Assembly: GCF_030704535.1 (NCBI RefSeq)
Contig: NC_081807.1
Span: 7,404,001 to 7,468,000 of the forward strand
Source of the DNA: Vitis vinifera
Taxonomy: Eukaryota > Streptophyta > Magnoliopsida > Vitales > Vitaceae
Reading direction: 5' to 3'
Length of the DNA: 64,000 nt
Part shown: in pieces, positions 1 through 12,780 of the stretch
Position numbering within the stretch: the stretch's first letter is position 1
How the letters are laid out: each line of letters begins with the position of its first letter
Position numbers and translations under genes: made by a program
The notes under the pieces: generated by a model
What the model was told of the DNA's origin: nothing
Seen by the model: the letters and a program-made list of their open reading frames with translations, nothing else
Databases searched by the model: none

Positions 1-661
1 TAAGTTAATTTTATTAAACAACCTTAATATTTAAAAGTAAGAATTAAGTAAATCATAAGTCAACAACTTCAATATAATTTAATTTAAAATTAACTTAAGT
101 TATATATTAATTAATGGGTATCAAATTTTACCAAACATCCTCTAACTTAACAACGTACTTATTTTAGTGAGTATTGGAAGTTTTTTTTTTGGAATTATTT
201 TAAGAAAAAATATATACAAATTAATTTTAAAGATCGGGAAAATTTTAACATATATGTTTTTGAGATCAAGCAAGATATTTGTTTAATTTACGGTAGAATA
301 TAGAAAAAAGTATGAATACTTTTTTAGTTATGATGAAAATTAGTAGTTTTACTTAATGAAAAATCTTACTCATTTTGTATCTCTTACACTAAGTATGTCA
401 ATGAATTTGAATCTAAAATGAATTTTCTAATTTGGAGAGGAAAATCTTTTGTTTTCCTTTTCTGGGTTTGAAATATTTATGCTTAATTATTACCAAATTG
501 GCTTAACCTTATGGTTTTTTTTCTAATTAAGTTCTTCTTCCATTTTGTTTCAGTCTTCCAGCTTTTTGTTATCATATCGATACACATATGAGTTTCATTT
601 ATTTATTTATTTATACTGATTCGATTGAGTTGCAGGATTGATCATACATGAACTTATCATT
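1..661. other. AT-rich upstream region of the first xylanase gene
   Basis: This stretch holds no convincing reading frame. It is AT-rich with long homopolymer runs. It presumably carries the promoter and 5' leader of the xylanase gene that starts at 662, but I could not fix a TATA box or transcription start with confidence. Confidence 0.5.
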
Positions 662-3600
662 ATGAAGGTTGAGGAGAAACATAGTCTGCTTCGGCTCTTA
701 TTACTGTGTTCAGTACTTCTTTATGCAGGTTGGTCTCTGGATAGATCTTTCACTTTAACCGGTCAAAATTTTTGGTTTTGTTTGATGTGTAAGGGAAAAT
801 TTTTGTAGGGTTTGCAGTGGAGGGTTTATCATATGATTACACAGCCAGCGTGGAGGCAAGATTGCTGCTATTAGCACTTTTAGAGCATGTATAAATTAAA
901 GATTATTGTCATTTTATTTATTTATTCTTTGATGAGATTTTCAGTGTTTGGAGAAGCCTCTCAGACCTCAGTATGGTGGAGGGATGATATTGAATCCTGA
1001 TTTGAATGATGGGTTGAAAGGATGGTCTGTGTCTGGAGGTGCGAAGATAGAAGAAAGAGTGTCAGGAGGAGGCAACAGGTTCATTGTGGCTCATAGCAGA
1101 AGCCACAAGAATGACAGTGTTTCACAGAAGCTTTACATGAAGAAGGACAAGCTCTACACCTTCTCTGGTACTTTTCCTCTAATGCTAGTGCCTCTAAGGG
1201 TTCTTCTGCCAAGTGGGTTGAGGAAATTTTGTTTGTTTAATTGCAGCTTGGATACAAGTTAGCAGCAGAAGTGCTTCTGTGGCAGCTGCTTTCAGAACAA
1301 ATGGCGGGGTGAAATATGCAGGTGCTATTATTGCCGAGACCGGGTGCTGGTCCATGCTTAAAGGTGGCCTCACTGTGGAGGGTTCTGGCCCTGCTCAGCT
1401 CTATTTTGAGGTGATTATACTATACCCATTCATCAATTATGTGTTGAGACTAAATTATGCCATGTACTTTAGTGCCTTAAAAAATGGCTTTGTTAATTGT
1501 TAATTACTAATCATTAATCATTTCGGAGTCTCATAATTTTTAGCTATGAAAATTGAAGAATTTATCCTCATTTTATTATGGGCTTATTCATTTTCTAGGA
1601 CGTTAGATGGTGAAAAGACATACAAAATCTGTCCAAATCAAGAGTGTTAGTCAGAATTGTTTCTACATGCCCAATTTGGTTGGTTATTGCTTTTGAGAAA
1701 TCGTTTCATAAATGAAAAGATATGGGTAATTATTGCTTTTGAGAAATTGTTTCATAAATCAGAAGAAATTCTCTACTTGGAAATGTGAGATTTAGAAATT
1801 TTTGGGAGCATGTTTCTGTCTTAAAATGTGTTTGAAGGCTTCGAAGCTTTCCATATAATTTAAAATTGCATAAAAATTGGTTTTGTTAAATTTAAGTAAT
1901 TCTTTAAAAACAAATTAGTTTTGAATATGACAAATTTGTTAATTTTGGAAAAACCTATTTACGTAAAAATCAAATTGTATTTTAAGAAGATTCAAAAGAT
2001 TTCGAATATTATTTATGAGATTTAAAAAGCCTTCCTTTTGTGAAAAAAATAAAATAAAATAAATTTAGTGATATGTTTGACGATTGTTTTCAAGAATTTT
2101 TTTATTTTTAAGGATAAAAAATAAGAAAAATATGTTTGACAACCAAAAACTATTATTTATTTTTTGTTCTTAAGAGTAGAAAATAAGGTGTTTTCATATA
2201 ATATCTTTTAGTTGTTTTTAATTATTTTTACTTATTTTTTGTTTAAAAAAATAATTATACAAACATGTAAAATGATTAAAAATAAAGCATTAAACATAAA
2301 AATTATTTCTAAAACATATTTAAAAATATTTCAGGTTTTTTGTTCTATAAAACATTAGAAAACAATTTTCAAAACCGTTCTCAAAAACTATTTTCAGAAT
2401 TGTTTTAAAAAATAGTTACCAAACAAATCTTAGATTTCTAATTTTAATTGGTGCACTTTCATAAATAGGAATGATTTAAATAAAAAATTTCTTATGAAAT
2501 TTTTATGAAGGAATTCATGATATTTGGAGAATTTTTTAAAATTGACCAAGTATTTTGGGAAATTAGAAGTTTGTAAAATTTCTATAGCAACTCACTTAGG
2601 TGGTGTTTGTTTTTTTACTTAATTCTAAATAGAACCTTAATGCTTAATAGTGTTAAATATTAGGTTGTTTATTTTTGTAGTATTTTATTTTTATTAAGTA
2701 TTAAAAAATAAAGAAAAATCAATATGTTATTTTTTCAATTTAGAAAAAGTTACATATTTTGATTTTTTCTATTTAGTAAAAAGTTTATAATAAGTTATGA
2801 AAAAAGTAGAAAAACAAATAACCTAAATTCTGAAAACAAATTGCTTTCAGCAGAAAACCAATAAAACAAACACCACCAACTCGATGAAAATATATGTTTT
2901 TGTTTTTGTTTTTTTGAGATATATTATTATTATTAAGTTTTAACAGTTGTTCTCCTCTTCAGAGCAATGACACATCAGTTGAGATATGGGTGGATAGCGT
3001 CTCTTTACAACCCTTCACTAAAGAAGAGTGGAGGACCCATCAAGATCAAAGCGTTGAGAAGGTAAAAGCAATACTGGGTTATTACTTTTGATTTGTTTTG
3101 ACTTTTTGTTGTCATTTTTATTAATTCCCAACTACATTTGACCATGATCTTAATCAAACATTCAGTACTAAAATTCTCTGTTCTCTAATGAATTTCATAT
3201 GAAAAAGAGTTTTCTCAATGAAACAAGCGTAAATGTTTGCAGACACGCAAGACAAAAGTGAGACTCCAAGCAGTTGATGGCAGAGGGAATCCAGTAGCAG
3301 GCGCAAAAATGGCAGTAACACTAGCCAAACGGAGTTTCCCATTTGGTGCTGTTATTTCTGACTACATTCTCCAAAACACTGCCTTCCAGAATTGGTTCAC
3401 CTCAAGGTTCTCGGTTGCAACCTTTGCAAATGAAATGAAGTGGTACAGCACCGAAAACTCCCGAGGTGTGGAGAATTACAAGGTCGCTGACGACATGCTT
3501 CAGTTCTGCAAACAAAACGGCATCGCCGTTCGCGGCCACAACATTTTATGGGATGATCCCAAGTACCAACCCAGTTGGGTTAACTCACTTTCCCCTGGTG

Positions 3601-4911
3601 ATCTCCAAGCTGCTGTCGATAGACGGATAAACTCCATAGCCAGCCGATACAAAGGCCAAGTTATTGCTTGGGATGTTGTTAATGAAAATTTACATTTTTC
3701 ATTCTTTGAGGACAGGCTAGGGGCTAGTGCTTCTGCAGCTGCGTTCCAGAAGACTCGCCAAATTGATGGAACAGTTGAGTTGTTCATGAATGAGTATAAT
3801 ACTATAGAGGAGAGAGGAGATGGTGCATCATCACCAGCTAAGTACCTTCAAAAGCTGGGGGAGATTCAAGCATTTCTGGGTGGTGGGTCTGGGCCGTTGG
3901 CAATCGGACTTGAGGGTCACTTTGGATCTGCTCCAAACCTTCCCTACGTGAGATCTTCAATTGATACTCTTGCTGCCAAAAATTTGCCCATTTGGGTGAC
4001 AGAAGTGGATGTTAGCAACATGACTGACCAGGTACAGTGAGGTGTAAATTGTGAAGGCATGAGTTGTTTCTATAGGTGGGAATCTTTAAGCTTAATTTCT
4101 CAAAGCAGGTTGATGCCTTCTGATATTTAGGACTTAAGCCTAGACTTAATTTTTCTAGGTACCTCGTTACATAATATTGTTAGATCGTGAAGCCTGAATC
4201 AATCCCATTATGCTAAGTAGGAGATACTGAAGGTGGAGCTTCATGTTAAGCTCACGGGGATTGAATCACGAGTTTGCCCCAATCATATTTTAACCCTCAT
4301 GATTTAGGGTTTTGTTTTTTAGAGGAAAAGAAAATAGAACACGGTGCCATTGGGAGGAGAGGGAGACCCTTCACCATTAAAACCCTTCTTTTTCGTTTGT
4401 AATAGTAGATTCTTGAGTGATAGTGTACTTTTAGACATACGGATCACAGTGATTCTCCAACTACACTAAAATCTCTCGTCTTTGTTTATTTCTAGTCTAG
4501 CCTACGATCATCCTATCTTTTTAACCCTTTTTTCTTCTTTTGGGACAGGCAATGCACTTTCAGCAGATTCTGGAGGAGGTTCATGCACACCCAGCAGTGA
4601 AGGGAATTGTAACGTGGGGAACATGGGATCCAAGGGGCTGCTACAGGATGTGTTTGACTGATGGCAATTTTAACAACTTGCCCACAGGAGATGTTCTGGA
4701 CAAGATATTGCGGCAGTGGAGTATTGCGGGGATGGTAGGCGTGACGGATGCTAATGGTGTCTTTGAAGCTTCTCTTTTCCATGGAGATTATGAAGTTACA
4801 ATTAGTCATCCGACTGTGATGAAATCCTCCTTGACTCAGAGCTTTAAGGTGGCACCATCTGCAGATACTTCACACCAAACAACAGTACTGCTTGTTGAAG
4901 TGTCTCCATGA
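662..4911 (+). CDS. GH10 endo-1,4-beta-xylanase with N-terminal carbohydrate-binding module (gene A, 7 exons)
   Basis: This gene probably encodes a secreted enzyme that cuts internal beta-1,4 bonds of cell-wall xylan. Exons by eye: 662-728, 809-855, 945-1167, 1247-1410, 2963-3061, 3243-4031 and 4549-4911. They join to 1752 nt (583 aa plus stop) with all phases consistent. Residues 1-22 form a hydrophobic signal peptide (LLLLCSVLLYA). Residues about 45-190 match the CBM22/CBM_4_9-type module of plant xylanases (ILNPDLNDGLKGW, CWSMLKGGLTV). The GH10 domain starts near residue 215 and has RGHNILWDDP. WDVVNENLHF contains the expected acid/base Glu, about residue 348. WVTEVDV contains the expected nucleophile Glu, about residue 454. 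Both catalytic residues are present. The start was chosen because the second copy at 43467 has the matching first exon. Intron 2 begins with GC, not GT. Intron 4 (1.55 kb) holds MITE-like insertions. It is closest to proteins named endo-1,4-beta-xylanase 5-like, from memory. Enzyme activity is inferred. Confidence 0.92.
2055..2430. repeat. MITE-like repeat in intron 4 of xylanase gene A
   Basis: The left end (TGTTTGACGATTGTTTTCAAG) and right end (GAATTGTTTTAAAAAATAGTTACCAAACA) look like imperfect complements flanking AT-rich DNA without coding capacity. A related stretch lies at about 5465-5785 in the opposite orientation. Boundaries are approximate and no target duplication was fixed. Confidence 0.4.
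2597..2877. mobile_element. MITE with terminal inverted repeats, probably hAT-like
   Basis: The left end GGTGGTGTTTGTTTTTTTAC is mirrored by AAAACAAACACCACC at the right end, giving terminal inverted repeats of about 15 bp around roughly 280 bp of AT-rich, non-coding DNA. The flanks AACTCACT and AACTCGAT could be an 8-bp target duplication with two mismatches, as hAT elements make. That assignment is inference. It sits in intron 4 of xylanase gene A. Confidence 0.6.
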
Positions 4912-5015
4912 GTTCTTTCTATCAGATCCTATTTTATTGTATCCACATAATTGCTACTTCATTTGAATTACTCAACCCAATGTCACATGGCCAAGTTTGT
5001 GCCTTTAACCTTTTC

Positions 5016-5021
5016 AATAAA
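5016..5021 (+). terminator. Polyadenylation signal AATAAA for xylanase gene A
   Basis: A canonical AATAAA lies about 105 nt after the stop codon, just upstream of a T-rich stretch. It is a reasonable poly(A) signal for the gene ending at 4911. Confidence 0.5.
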
Positions 5022-5101
5022 AACATTTGGGTTGTAGTTGGTATAGTTGTTACTAACATGGTTTGAAATATCTAAGAATATGGATATGAGTATTTGGATT
5101 T

Positions 5102-5104
<3 letters not shown>

Positions 5105-5137
<33 letters not shown>
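5105..5137. repeat. (TA)n microsatellite
   Basis: An uninterrupted TA dinucleotide run of about 16 units lies between xylanase gene A and the decayed copia element. Confidence 0.9.
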
Positions 5138-5140
<3 letters not shown>

Positions 5141-5464
5141 AATATCTGTAAAATATCGGTGAGTATTTTGACAGAAATATCGGTGGAGATTTTGATAGAA
5201 ATATTGGTGAGGCGAAAATTACTCAAAATTTATAAAAATATTTGATAGAATTCCAAAAAATGATCAAATAAATAAAAATACACATGTTAAAGTTGTTTTG
5301 TAAATGTTAATTAATTTATTATTTATTTTATCAAATAAAATTTAAAATTAAATAATTAAAATTAATTTATTTATTTTTTTAATAATGAACTTTAACATAT
5401 TTATTGTGAACATATATTTATAAATGTGAACTTGGCCCTGTGGTAGCCAGGGTTCAAACCATCG

Positions 5465-5785
5465 TTACAACAATGTTTGGTTATGGGATGAAAATTGTTT
5501 TATAATGTTTTATAGAATAAATATTTGTTTAAAAACCTGAAATATTTTTAACTTACTATCTATTTTTTAAAAGTAATTTTTATATATGATGTTTTATTTT
5601 TAATCAATTTTCATATTTATATAATTATTTTTTAAAATAACACTAAAAAAAGTGAAAACACCTAAAAACAAATAAAAGTGTTCTTTGAAAATAATCTATT
5701 TTCTTAATTAACGTGTTTTTTTTATAAAAAAAAAACATGAAACCTATTTTAAAAAATAGTTATCAAAGAAACATTACCACTCTAC
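5465..5785. repeat. MITE-like repeat, inverted relative to the one in intron 4
   Basis: The stretch starts with TGTTTGGTTATGGGATGAAAA and ends with AAAATAGTTATCAAAGAAACA, with AT-rich, non-coding DNA between. Internal motifs (AAAGTGAAAACACCTAAAAA) are the reverse complement of those in the repeat at 2055-2430. Boundaries are approximate. Confidence 0.4.
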
Positions 5786-5949
5786 CTACAATTTTTTTTT
5801 TTTTTTGTGTGTGTGTTTCTAGCTACTTTTGGTTTTTCTTAGGTATTAACATACATAACAAGGGTGTCATTGCATTTATATGTCTCTCCTAATTTTTATG
5901 AGAATGTATTTCCTTTATCTAATTTCACCTCTTGTCATCAAATTTCTAG

Positions 5950-6250
5950 GCTGCGTTTGGTTTTAAAAAAATATTAAATAAAGAAAAGAAAATGTTGAGG
6001 AGAAATGGTTTTCTCATATTTGATTTTACTATAAAAAAATATGAAAAAATTAAATATAATTAATATTAATTAGAAATTTACATATTTTAAAATTATTTAA
6101 TCTTTATATAATGAAAAAAAATAAATGAAATAAATATGAAGAAATATATAAAAATAATTTATTAACTTAAAATTTTTTTTTCTTTTTTTATTTTCTTCTA
6201 ATTTTATTTTCAATTTTCTTTCCCTTATATTTTTACTCAAATTTTCCCAC
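5950..6250. repeat. Possible MITE or transposon remnant
   Basis: The sequence GGCTGCGTTTGGTTTTAAAA opens a stretch of very AT-rich DNA. Such GTTTGG ends are common in plant hAT-type MITEs. I could not find a convincing matching right end, so this is a weak call. Confidence 0.25.
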
Positions 6251-6919
6251 TAATTAAAGTTTCAACCTTACCAATCAAAGATAGTTATCAATTGACTTGT
6301 CTAACTTTTGTTCTCCATTAGTTGGCGACGGAATAGGCATCACATAATGAGTCACCTTCTAAAGCACCCAATATATACATATAAACATGATGATGTCATG
6401 AATGTTATCATTAGAGTAAGTTTAGGGTATTGGTGTTAATAATAGAAGTCATAGATATACATCCCAAGGAATCCTTCCAATTGGATAATTTAATATCAAA
6501 ATCTACAATGATCATATGCAATTAATTGGATATTAAAGAGAAATTGTTTTTTTAGTAATTGTCAACATGTTAACTATCATTCACAATGTGTGAGGGAAAC
6601 CTAGCATATATTTGGATCAAGGGTGAAAATATCGGTTTTTACAGATATATGGGTAACCTGATTTTATAGATATATCGGGATATATTGAGAAATATCGGTG
6701 AATATTTTGACACAAAATATTGATAAGATGAAAATTAATCAAAATTTATGAAAATATTAAAAAAAAATTATAAGAAATTATTTAAAAAAAATAATAATAG
6801 ACATCTAGAGGTTGTTTTATTAAAAAAAAATGATCTAATATAATTTATGACAACCAACAATAATATGGAGAATTTAAATGTATATGTATAGGATGTATTC
6901 AATGATATAAAAGAAATGA

Positions 6920-6921
<2 letters not shown>

Positions 6922-6967
<46 letters not shown>
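6922..6967. repeat. (TA)n microsatellite
   Basis: A TA dinucleotide run of about 23 units. A frame through it encodes only alternating Ile-Tyr and is not a gene. Confidence 0.9.
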
Positions 6968-6969
<2 letters not shown>

Positions 6970-7324
6970 TTATTTTTCATTTTAAGATGTTGATAATTTC
7001 ATTTATAAATTTATATTTAGTTATTACATAAAATACAATATATTTAAAAATAATTTATTTATAATAATTTAATTCTAATATTAATATATATATATAATGA
7101 GATATTTATAATATAATCGCATAACTATAGTATATTTACATTTATGAATCTTAGATATAATGTTATAACATAAATATATATAAAACATGTACAACATCTT
7201 CCAAAACTTCTCCAAGCTTGTGATTAAAATTTATTGGTGTGCTTGTTGGTTTACATGCCAACTCTTTTTTTATTTTTATTTTTTTTATTTTTTTTATTTT
7301 TTTATTTTTTTTCATGTTGATAGA

Positions 7325-9395
7325 TAAAAATTTCAAGCCTAGAATGTGCTACTTCAATTCCTAGTAAGTACTTCAACCTCTTTGACTCTTTAATTTTGAA
7401 TTCATTGGCTAAGCTTGCTTTAAATTTTGTCTCTCATTTTCATCATTCTCCATCATGATAATGTTATCTACATATACCAAAAGAGCTATAACTTTCATTT
7501 AATTTAAATGCTTGATGAACAACGTACATATGATTCTTTGATTGTGTCTATATCCTATATTCTTTATCACTTTGGAAAGCCTTTCAAACCATGTTCTTGG
7601 AGACTGCTTTAGCCCGTATAGAGCTTTCTTCAGTTTAAACACTTTATTAGTGGCTAGATTACTTTCAAATTCAAGATGAACTTTTATACTCTTTCCAGGT
7701 TTACATGTAGAAACACATTTTTGAAGTCAAATTGTTGTAGATCCCAATTATAATTAGTTGCCAATGATAACAGAATTTTGACAATGTTCATCTTGGCAAT
7801 CAAGGCAAATGTCTCTAGATATCTACATCATATGTTTGAGTATACCCTTTAGTCACTAATCTTGTCTTATACCTTTTTAATTTAATGATCCATCGTCTCT
7901 ATACTTAATAGTATAAATCCATTTATATTCCACTGACTTTTTTCTTGTAAGCAAATCCACCAATGCCTAAGTTTTATTCTTCTCCAAGGCCTCCGTTTCT
8001 ACATTAATGGCTTGTTTCCAATTTTCATTAAATAAAGCCTCAAAGAGAGTGATAAGAATGTGCATATTGTTCAAATTTGTAAGAAAACTCTTATGGGATG
8101 ATGAAAACTTTTCAAATGACACGACATATGAAAGTGGATACATCTTGTGCATTCCCTAGTTTCGTTCCTAATGGCAATAGGGAGGTTCTTATCTATGTTT
8201 TTTTAGATTGAAATTCTAAATCATTTTGTAAGGGCAGATCGGAAATTCTTACCTCATTTCTAGGAGATGGTTCAAATTCTTGGACTTATATAAGTCTAAG
8301 GACTGCAACTTTCTTCCTCAAGAACACTTTGCCATTCATTAGATCTTCAATAACCACAAACTCATCAATTTGTTCAATAGTGGGCTTAAAGGGTATGGAT
8401 TACTTAGGTTTAAAGGAGAAGGGTATGGATACTGGCTCAGACACTTTGGAAGGTTAGTAAGAAAAAGATCAATGAGAAAGAAATCATGATTCTTATCTTC
8501 CTTGATGGAATTCTCTCCTTGAAGATCAAGATCAGTCAAATATATTTTTGTGGAAAGGAAAATTTTCCCCCTAAATTTTTTTTTTCCCTTGATGGAATGA
8601 GAAAGAGACTTTTAAAACCTAAGATTCTAGAAGGTAATCGATTTATGAGATGTGTGGTAGTTAGGATGACCCCCTCCCCCCTCTAATAAGATTGAGGCAC
8701 ATTTTTTTAAACAAGAATACCTAGGTTGTATCAAGTAGGTGACCATTTTTCCTGTCAACAATTCTATTTTATTGTGGGATGTTTATATACGATGACTCAT
8801 AAATTATCCCATCCTATTGAAAGTATGGAGTTAGGACTTGATTGAAATAATCCCTAACATTTTTAGATCGAAACCTTTCAATTTTTGACACCAAATTGGT
8901 TTTTTACCATGTTATAGAAATTTGGGAGAACTAATCTCACATCAAATTTGTGTTTAAGTAAGAAGAACTAAGAGACCCTAGAATAATCATTGATGAAAGA
9001 CACAAACTAGCGTTCTCTATATGTATTAGGAATAGTAGAAGGACCCAAAATATCACTATGAATTAGATGAAAATGATATGTGTACACACTTGTGTTTAGG
9101 CAATTCACATGCATCACAATGAAAGCTCTCAACATTTAATCTCCTAAAAAGAATATGAAATAAGATCTTAAGAGTTCTAAATGAGTGATGTCTAAATAAA
9201 AAGAATACGATCTCCTATGCCTACAATGGTGCATGATTAATGAACCATCAATTATGGCTATTTTCCTACTATTTAAATAAAGGTTATAGTTGTTAAATTT
9301 GTGTAATGAATGAATCATGTGACTTGTGGCACCTAAATCTCCATGAAACACGAAGTACATTGAGTTTAACCAAATTAATGTCATGGACAACTAAA
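7325..9395 (-). pseudogene. Decayed Ty1/copia retrotransposon (protease to reverse transcriptase)
   Basis: Read on the minus strand, this is a broken copia polyprotein in the usual copia order. Near 9390-9140 is a protease/GAG-pre-integrase part (GDLGATSHM, SLHKFNNYNLYL). Near 9080-8880 is an integrase fragment with DIWGPSTIPN on conceptual translation. Around 8150-7970 is the linker before reverse transcriptase (YVVSFEKFSSSHKSF). From about 7970 to 7440 is reverse transcriptase with KALYGLKQSPRTWF and a YVDN motif where active enzymes have YVDD. Stops and frameshifts occur throughout, so it cannot make the polyprotein. LTRs were not recognised. The element is unrelated in detail to the deleted copia at 15.6-17.5 kb. 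Confidence 0.75.
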
Positions 9396-10225
9396 AAATT
9401 GTATTGTAATCATTTTTGGAATTGTATTGGATTTCATTTTGATGAAATTGATGTTGTAGAAGGATTAAAGATTGTATTATATTCATTCTTAGGATTGTAT
9501 TGATTTCAAAATTCATATTATTTAATAAATAAATAAATAAATTTAAATTTTACTCTAAAATAATTATTAGCAATTATCTTTATTCTTAATTATTTAATTA
9601 TAACAAGTATGTGATAGAAATAAAAGACATCAATGTGAAATATATATATATATAATCACTGAGAGTAAATAATTTGAAACAAACTCTCTTGTAATTAAAT
9701 GATTTATAATCACAATATCTTTAAAGAGTTACAAATCATCACTAATTATTAAAAATTAAGTTATATTTATTTGGACTATTAAATGTTTTCATGTTCCAAG
9801 AAAAACATAAATAAGGTTTGCAAATATGCATGGATGATATTTTTTCATATTTTCTTATTATGGGATAACCGAGCTCGAGCTCGAAAAATGGAAAGGATCA
9901 TAACATTAATATGATGTTTTGAATATTTTCTTAAAAAAAGCAAAAATCTTTTTGAATATAATTATATAGAAGACTTTGTAGTATAAATATTGTTAGTATA
10001 AAAGAAATATTAATAGAAAAAACACTATCCCATAGAAAATATTATATACTTCACGAAATATTTTGTTTATTTATTAGATTGGATTATTATAAATGAATAT
10101 ATTTTATATTAAAATAATTTATGTTATTAATTATAAATATGCTAGAATATTTTATTAAAGTGTTTTAAAATAAAAAAAATGAATAAATACAATATAATAT
10201 TAAGGTATATATATAAATATAATAT
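9396..10225. other. AT-rich intergenic DNA without a gene
   Basis: Very AT-rich with short TA runs and no supported reading frame. The last five bases, AATAT at 10221-10225, are the left target-site copy of the large element that follows. Confidence 0.6.
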
Positions 10226-12654
10226 TGTGGACCCGCATTTTTCACGTGCGCCGCCACTCGATCGGTGAGACTCGCTTTTTATTGGTGAAAAATTAATTTT
10301 GAAAAAAAAGTTGGAGTCGCCACTTATTTTATTTTTATTTTAAAGGGAAAATAAAACAAGAAAGAAAAACCCTAAAATGTGACTCCATAATTTTTGGAAA
10401 AAGCATGTCTTTGAAAAACCCAAGTCTAGGTTCGAGAATTAGGTTACCTATTGGGAAGGTACCTCTAAAAGGTAGCAAGCACCCCTCTAAGCCCTATAAA
10501 GGTCTCTACTAACTAAGTTGAGGGAAACGTGACAATTAAATGGTTGATCATGGATACTTAAGTAAGCAAGGGGTTTTAAAAAAAAATAGTATGTCAAGCA
10601 AGAAAGTCTGATCATAGGAGAGAGTCAAAGTGCGTACCTGAATGGCGTCTCAAGCGCTATCATGAAACATAAAAGTTAGTATAGAGATACATCACACAAC
10701 ATGTGCTTTTGTCAAAGATAATCAAGCAAGCATCAAATATATATCAAGGCAATAAAACAGGATGGCAAGTATGGGCATAGTACGCAATGACAATCATATT
10801 CATAGGGTTTAGAAAGTGGGTATTAGGGAACATACCTGAATAGCATATATAACTCCAAATACGCTTCCTCAAGACATGGGGGGTTAAATAATAAATAGTA
10901 AAATAAGAAATCCTAACATGCGTATCTAATTGGCATAACAAAAATGATCAAAGAATACGAAATCATCAATTATCACACACATCTTATATACAATTCCAAA
11001 AAAATAAAAAGATATGATTACGACAAATAGCAAGGATAGTAGCAAAAATAAGTTTTGAAAAGATTTTCTTATGTAGGGGTTTCACCAATTCCCCAATTGA
11101 TTTACACGAATTTAGCCCAGAATTATCCCATTTATGTGGGACCACAAGCTTTGATTCGTGTATGATTTAAAACCAAAATTTTCGTTAAAAACCGAGAAAG
11201 ATGCAAACCGATCAAAAAATGGTTGCATATTATTTTAAGAAAATGGGGTTTTTTATTCTAAGAACTCTAAATGAACTTTTTAAAATAGGTTTTTATAAGG
11301 AACATTTTGAGAAAAGTATTTTATTTTAAAGGGAAAGACATTATTCACAAACAAACGATTCGCAAAGATCAAATATAGGCAACCCAAAATAAAAACAAAA
11401 TCACAAAGTAAAATTTTCTCAGTAATCAACAAAACTAATAAAGGTGAGGGTAGAGACCAATCTTCATGATGTTTCCAATGGCCTCTAAAAATTAAACTTC
11501 ACAAAAAACTATCAAAGCAATAAACTAAATGACTTTAGATCAGATAAGATTAGAAGATATTAATCAAGAGTTAAAAATGGGGAATCGAACACATGAGAAT
11601 AATAAAAAACTAACATAAGACCAATTAAGCTGATTAACTAAAATTTTAGAGAAACATATGAACTAAATTATGATCAATTCAAGAATGAAAATTTATATAT
11701 TTAAGATAGAAATAATACAACTTAAGATCAATTAAACAAGTTATTTAAAGCTTTGAAAAACATACAAATTAAAAGTGGATCAACCAAGAAATAAAATTAA
11801 TAAGTTCATAATATGAAAATGACATGGAACCAATCAACTTAAACAACTCAAGTCCTAAAAACTCATGTACTAAAAAGATGAATAAAAAATAAGATTAATA
11901 TTTAAAAACATGAATTCAATTGCATAGGATCAATTAAACTAATAAATTAAAATCAACGAATGCATTTAAACTAAAAACAAATTAAAATTAAAGTAATTGG
12001 AATTAAAAAAAAAACACAAACTTTATCTAGCGTGATTATTTAAACTAAAAACAAATTAAAATCCAACTAATTTATCACAAACAATTAATTAAATCAATAA
12101 ACTAAAAACCCAAACTAAAAAAAAGAAATACTGTATCGAAAACCGAAAGGAAAAATACTCTCTTGATGTGTCAAAATGGCAGCTCAATTAGTGTTTGAAT
12201 TCCTCTGCTGCTCCCCAAAAAACTCTTGTGTGTGTCCTCTCTGAAAAAAAATTCCTCTCTCTCTACCAAAGAAATAAAATTCCTCGCGTGTTCTCTCTGC
12301 CAAAAAAAATCCCCCCCCCCAGTGTCTGTCTTCTCTCTTACTTCTTCATCAATTTTCAGCCGTTGAAGACTCTCGTCAAATGCACATATATTTAACAGAA
12401 AATTTAGTCACTCCACTAACAACATGGAGTCACAATTTCCTCCACTATTCTGCCATAATTTTCAGCTCACTTATCAATGCTCCTTCACCAAATTTCCAAC
12501 ACATTTCATTGTGAATTTTCAGCCATGAAAAAAAAAGCTTCCATTCACAGCCACAATTCTCGTGTGTCCACCACAAAATTCAGTTTTCAAGAATTCACCT
12601 TTTGCATGAAATTACCATCAAAGGAATTCTCCATATGCAACCATATATCCCGTG

Positions 12655-12780
12655 ATTCATCCATGGAGATTTATAAATTCAAGGCCATTATCTCCATTAA
12701 GCTATTATAAATCTCCAAGCCATTATCTCCATTAAGCCATTATAAAAGTCATCCATGGAGATTTTATATGCAAGGCCATT
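12655..12780. repeat. Short imperfect tandem repeats inside the large LTR-type element
   Basis: The phrases CATCCATGGAGATTT and GCCATTATCTCCATTAAGC each recur two or three times in this stretch, giving imperfect tandem repetition. Confidence 0.5.

Larger units (their letters stand above)
5040..7320. other. AT-rich intergenic DNA with short repeats
   Basis: No gene is supported here. The region holds TA microsatellites, two MITE-like stretches and a direct repeat whose copies lie near 5140-5245 and 6683-6760. Both repeat copies contain AAATATCGGTGA followed by TATTTTGAC and then AAAATT(A)(A/C)TCAAAATTTAT. A T-rich run fills 7265-7312. Confidence 0.5.

Noticed and set aside
3500..3787. Antisense open frames over the xylanase exons (also 45660-45971, 45908-46159, 46129-46389, 47059-47298)
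   Set aside because: They are shadows of the conserved GH10 exons, which explain the open reading; none has a domain of its own.
6768..6980. Minus-strand frame with alternating Ile-Tyr
   Set aside because: It is simply the translation of a TA microsatellite.
9873..9892. GAGCTCGAGCTCG palindromic patch
   Set aside because: A short palindrome of GAGCTC/CTCGAG words in AT-rich DNA; nothing links it to a function.
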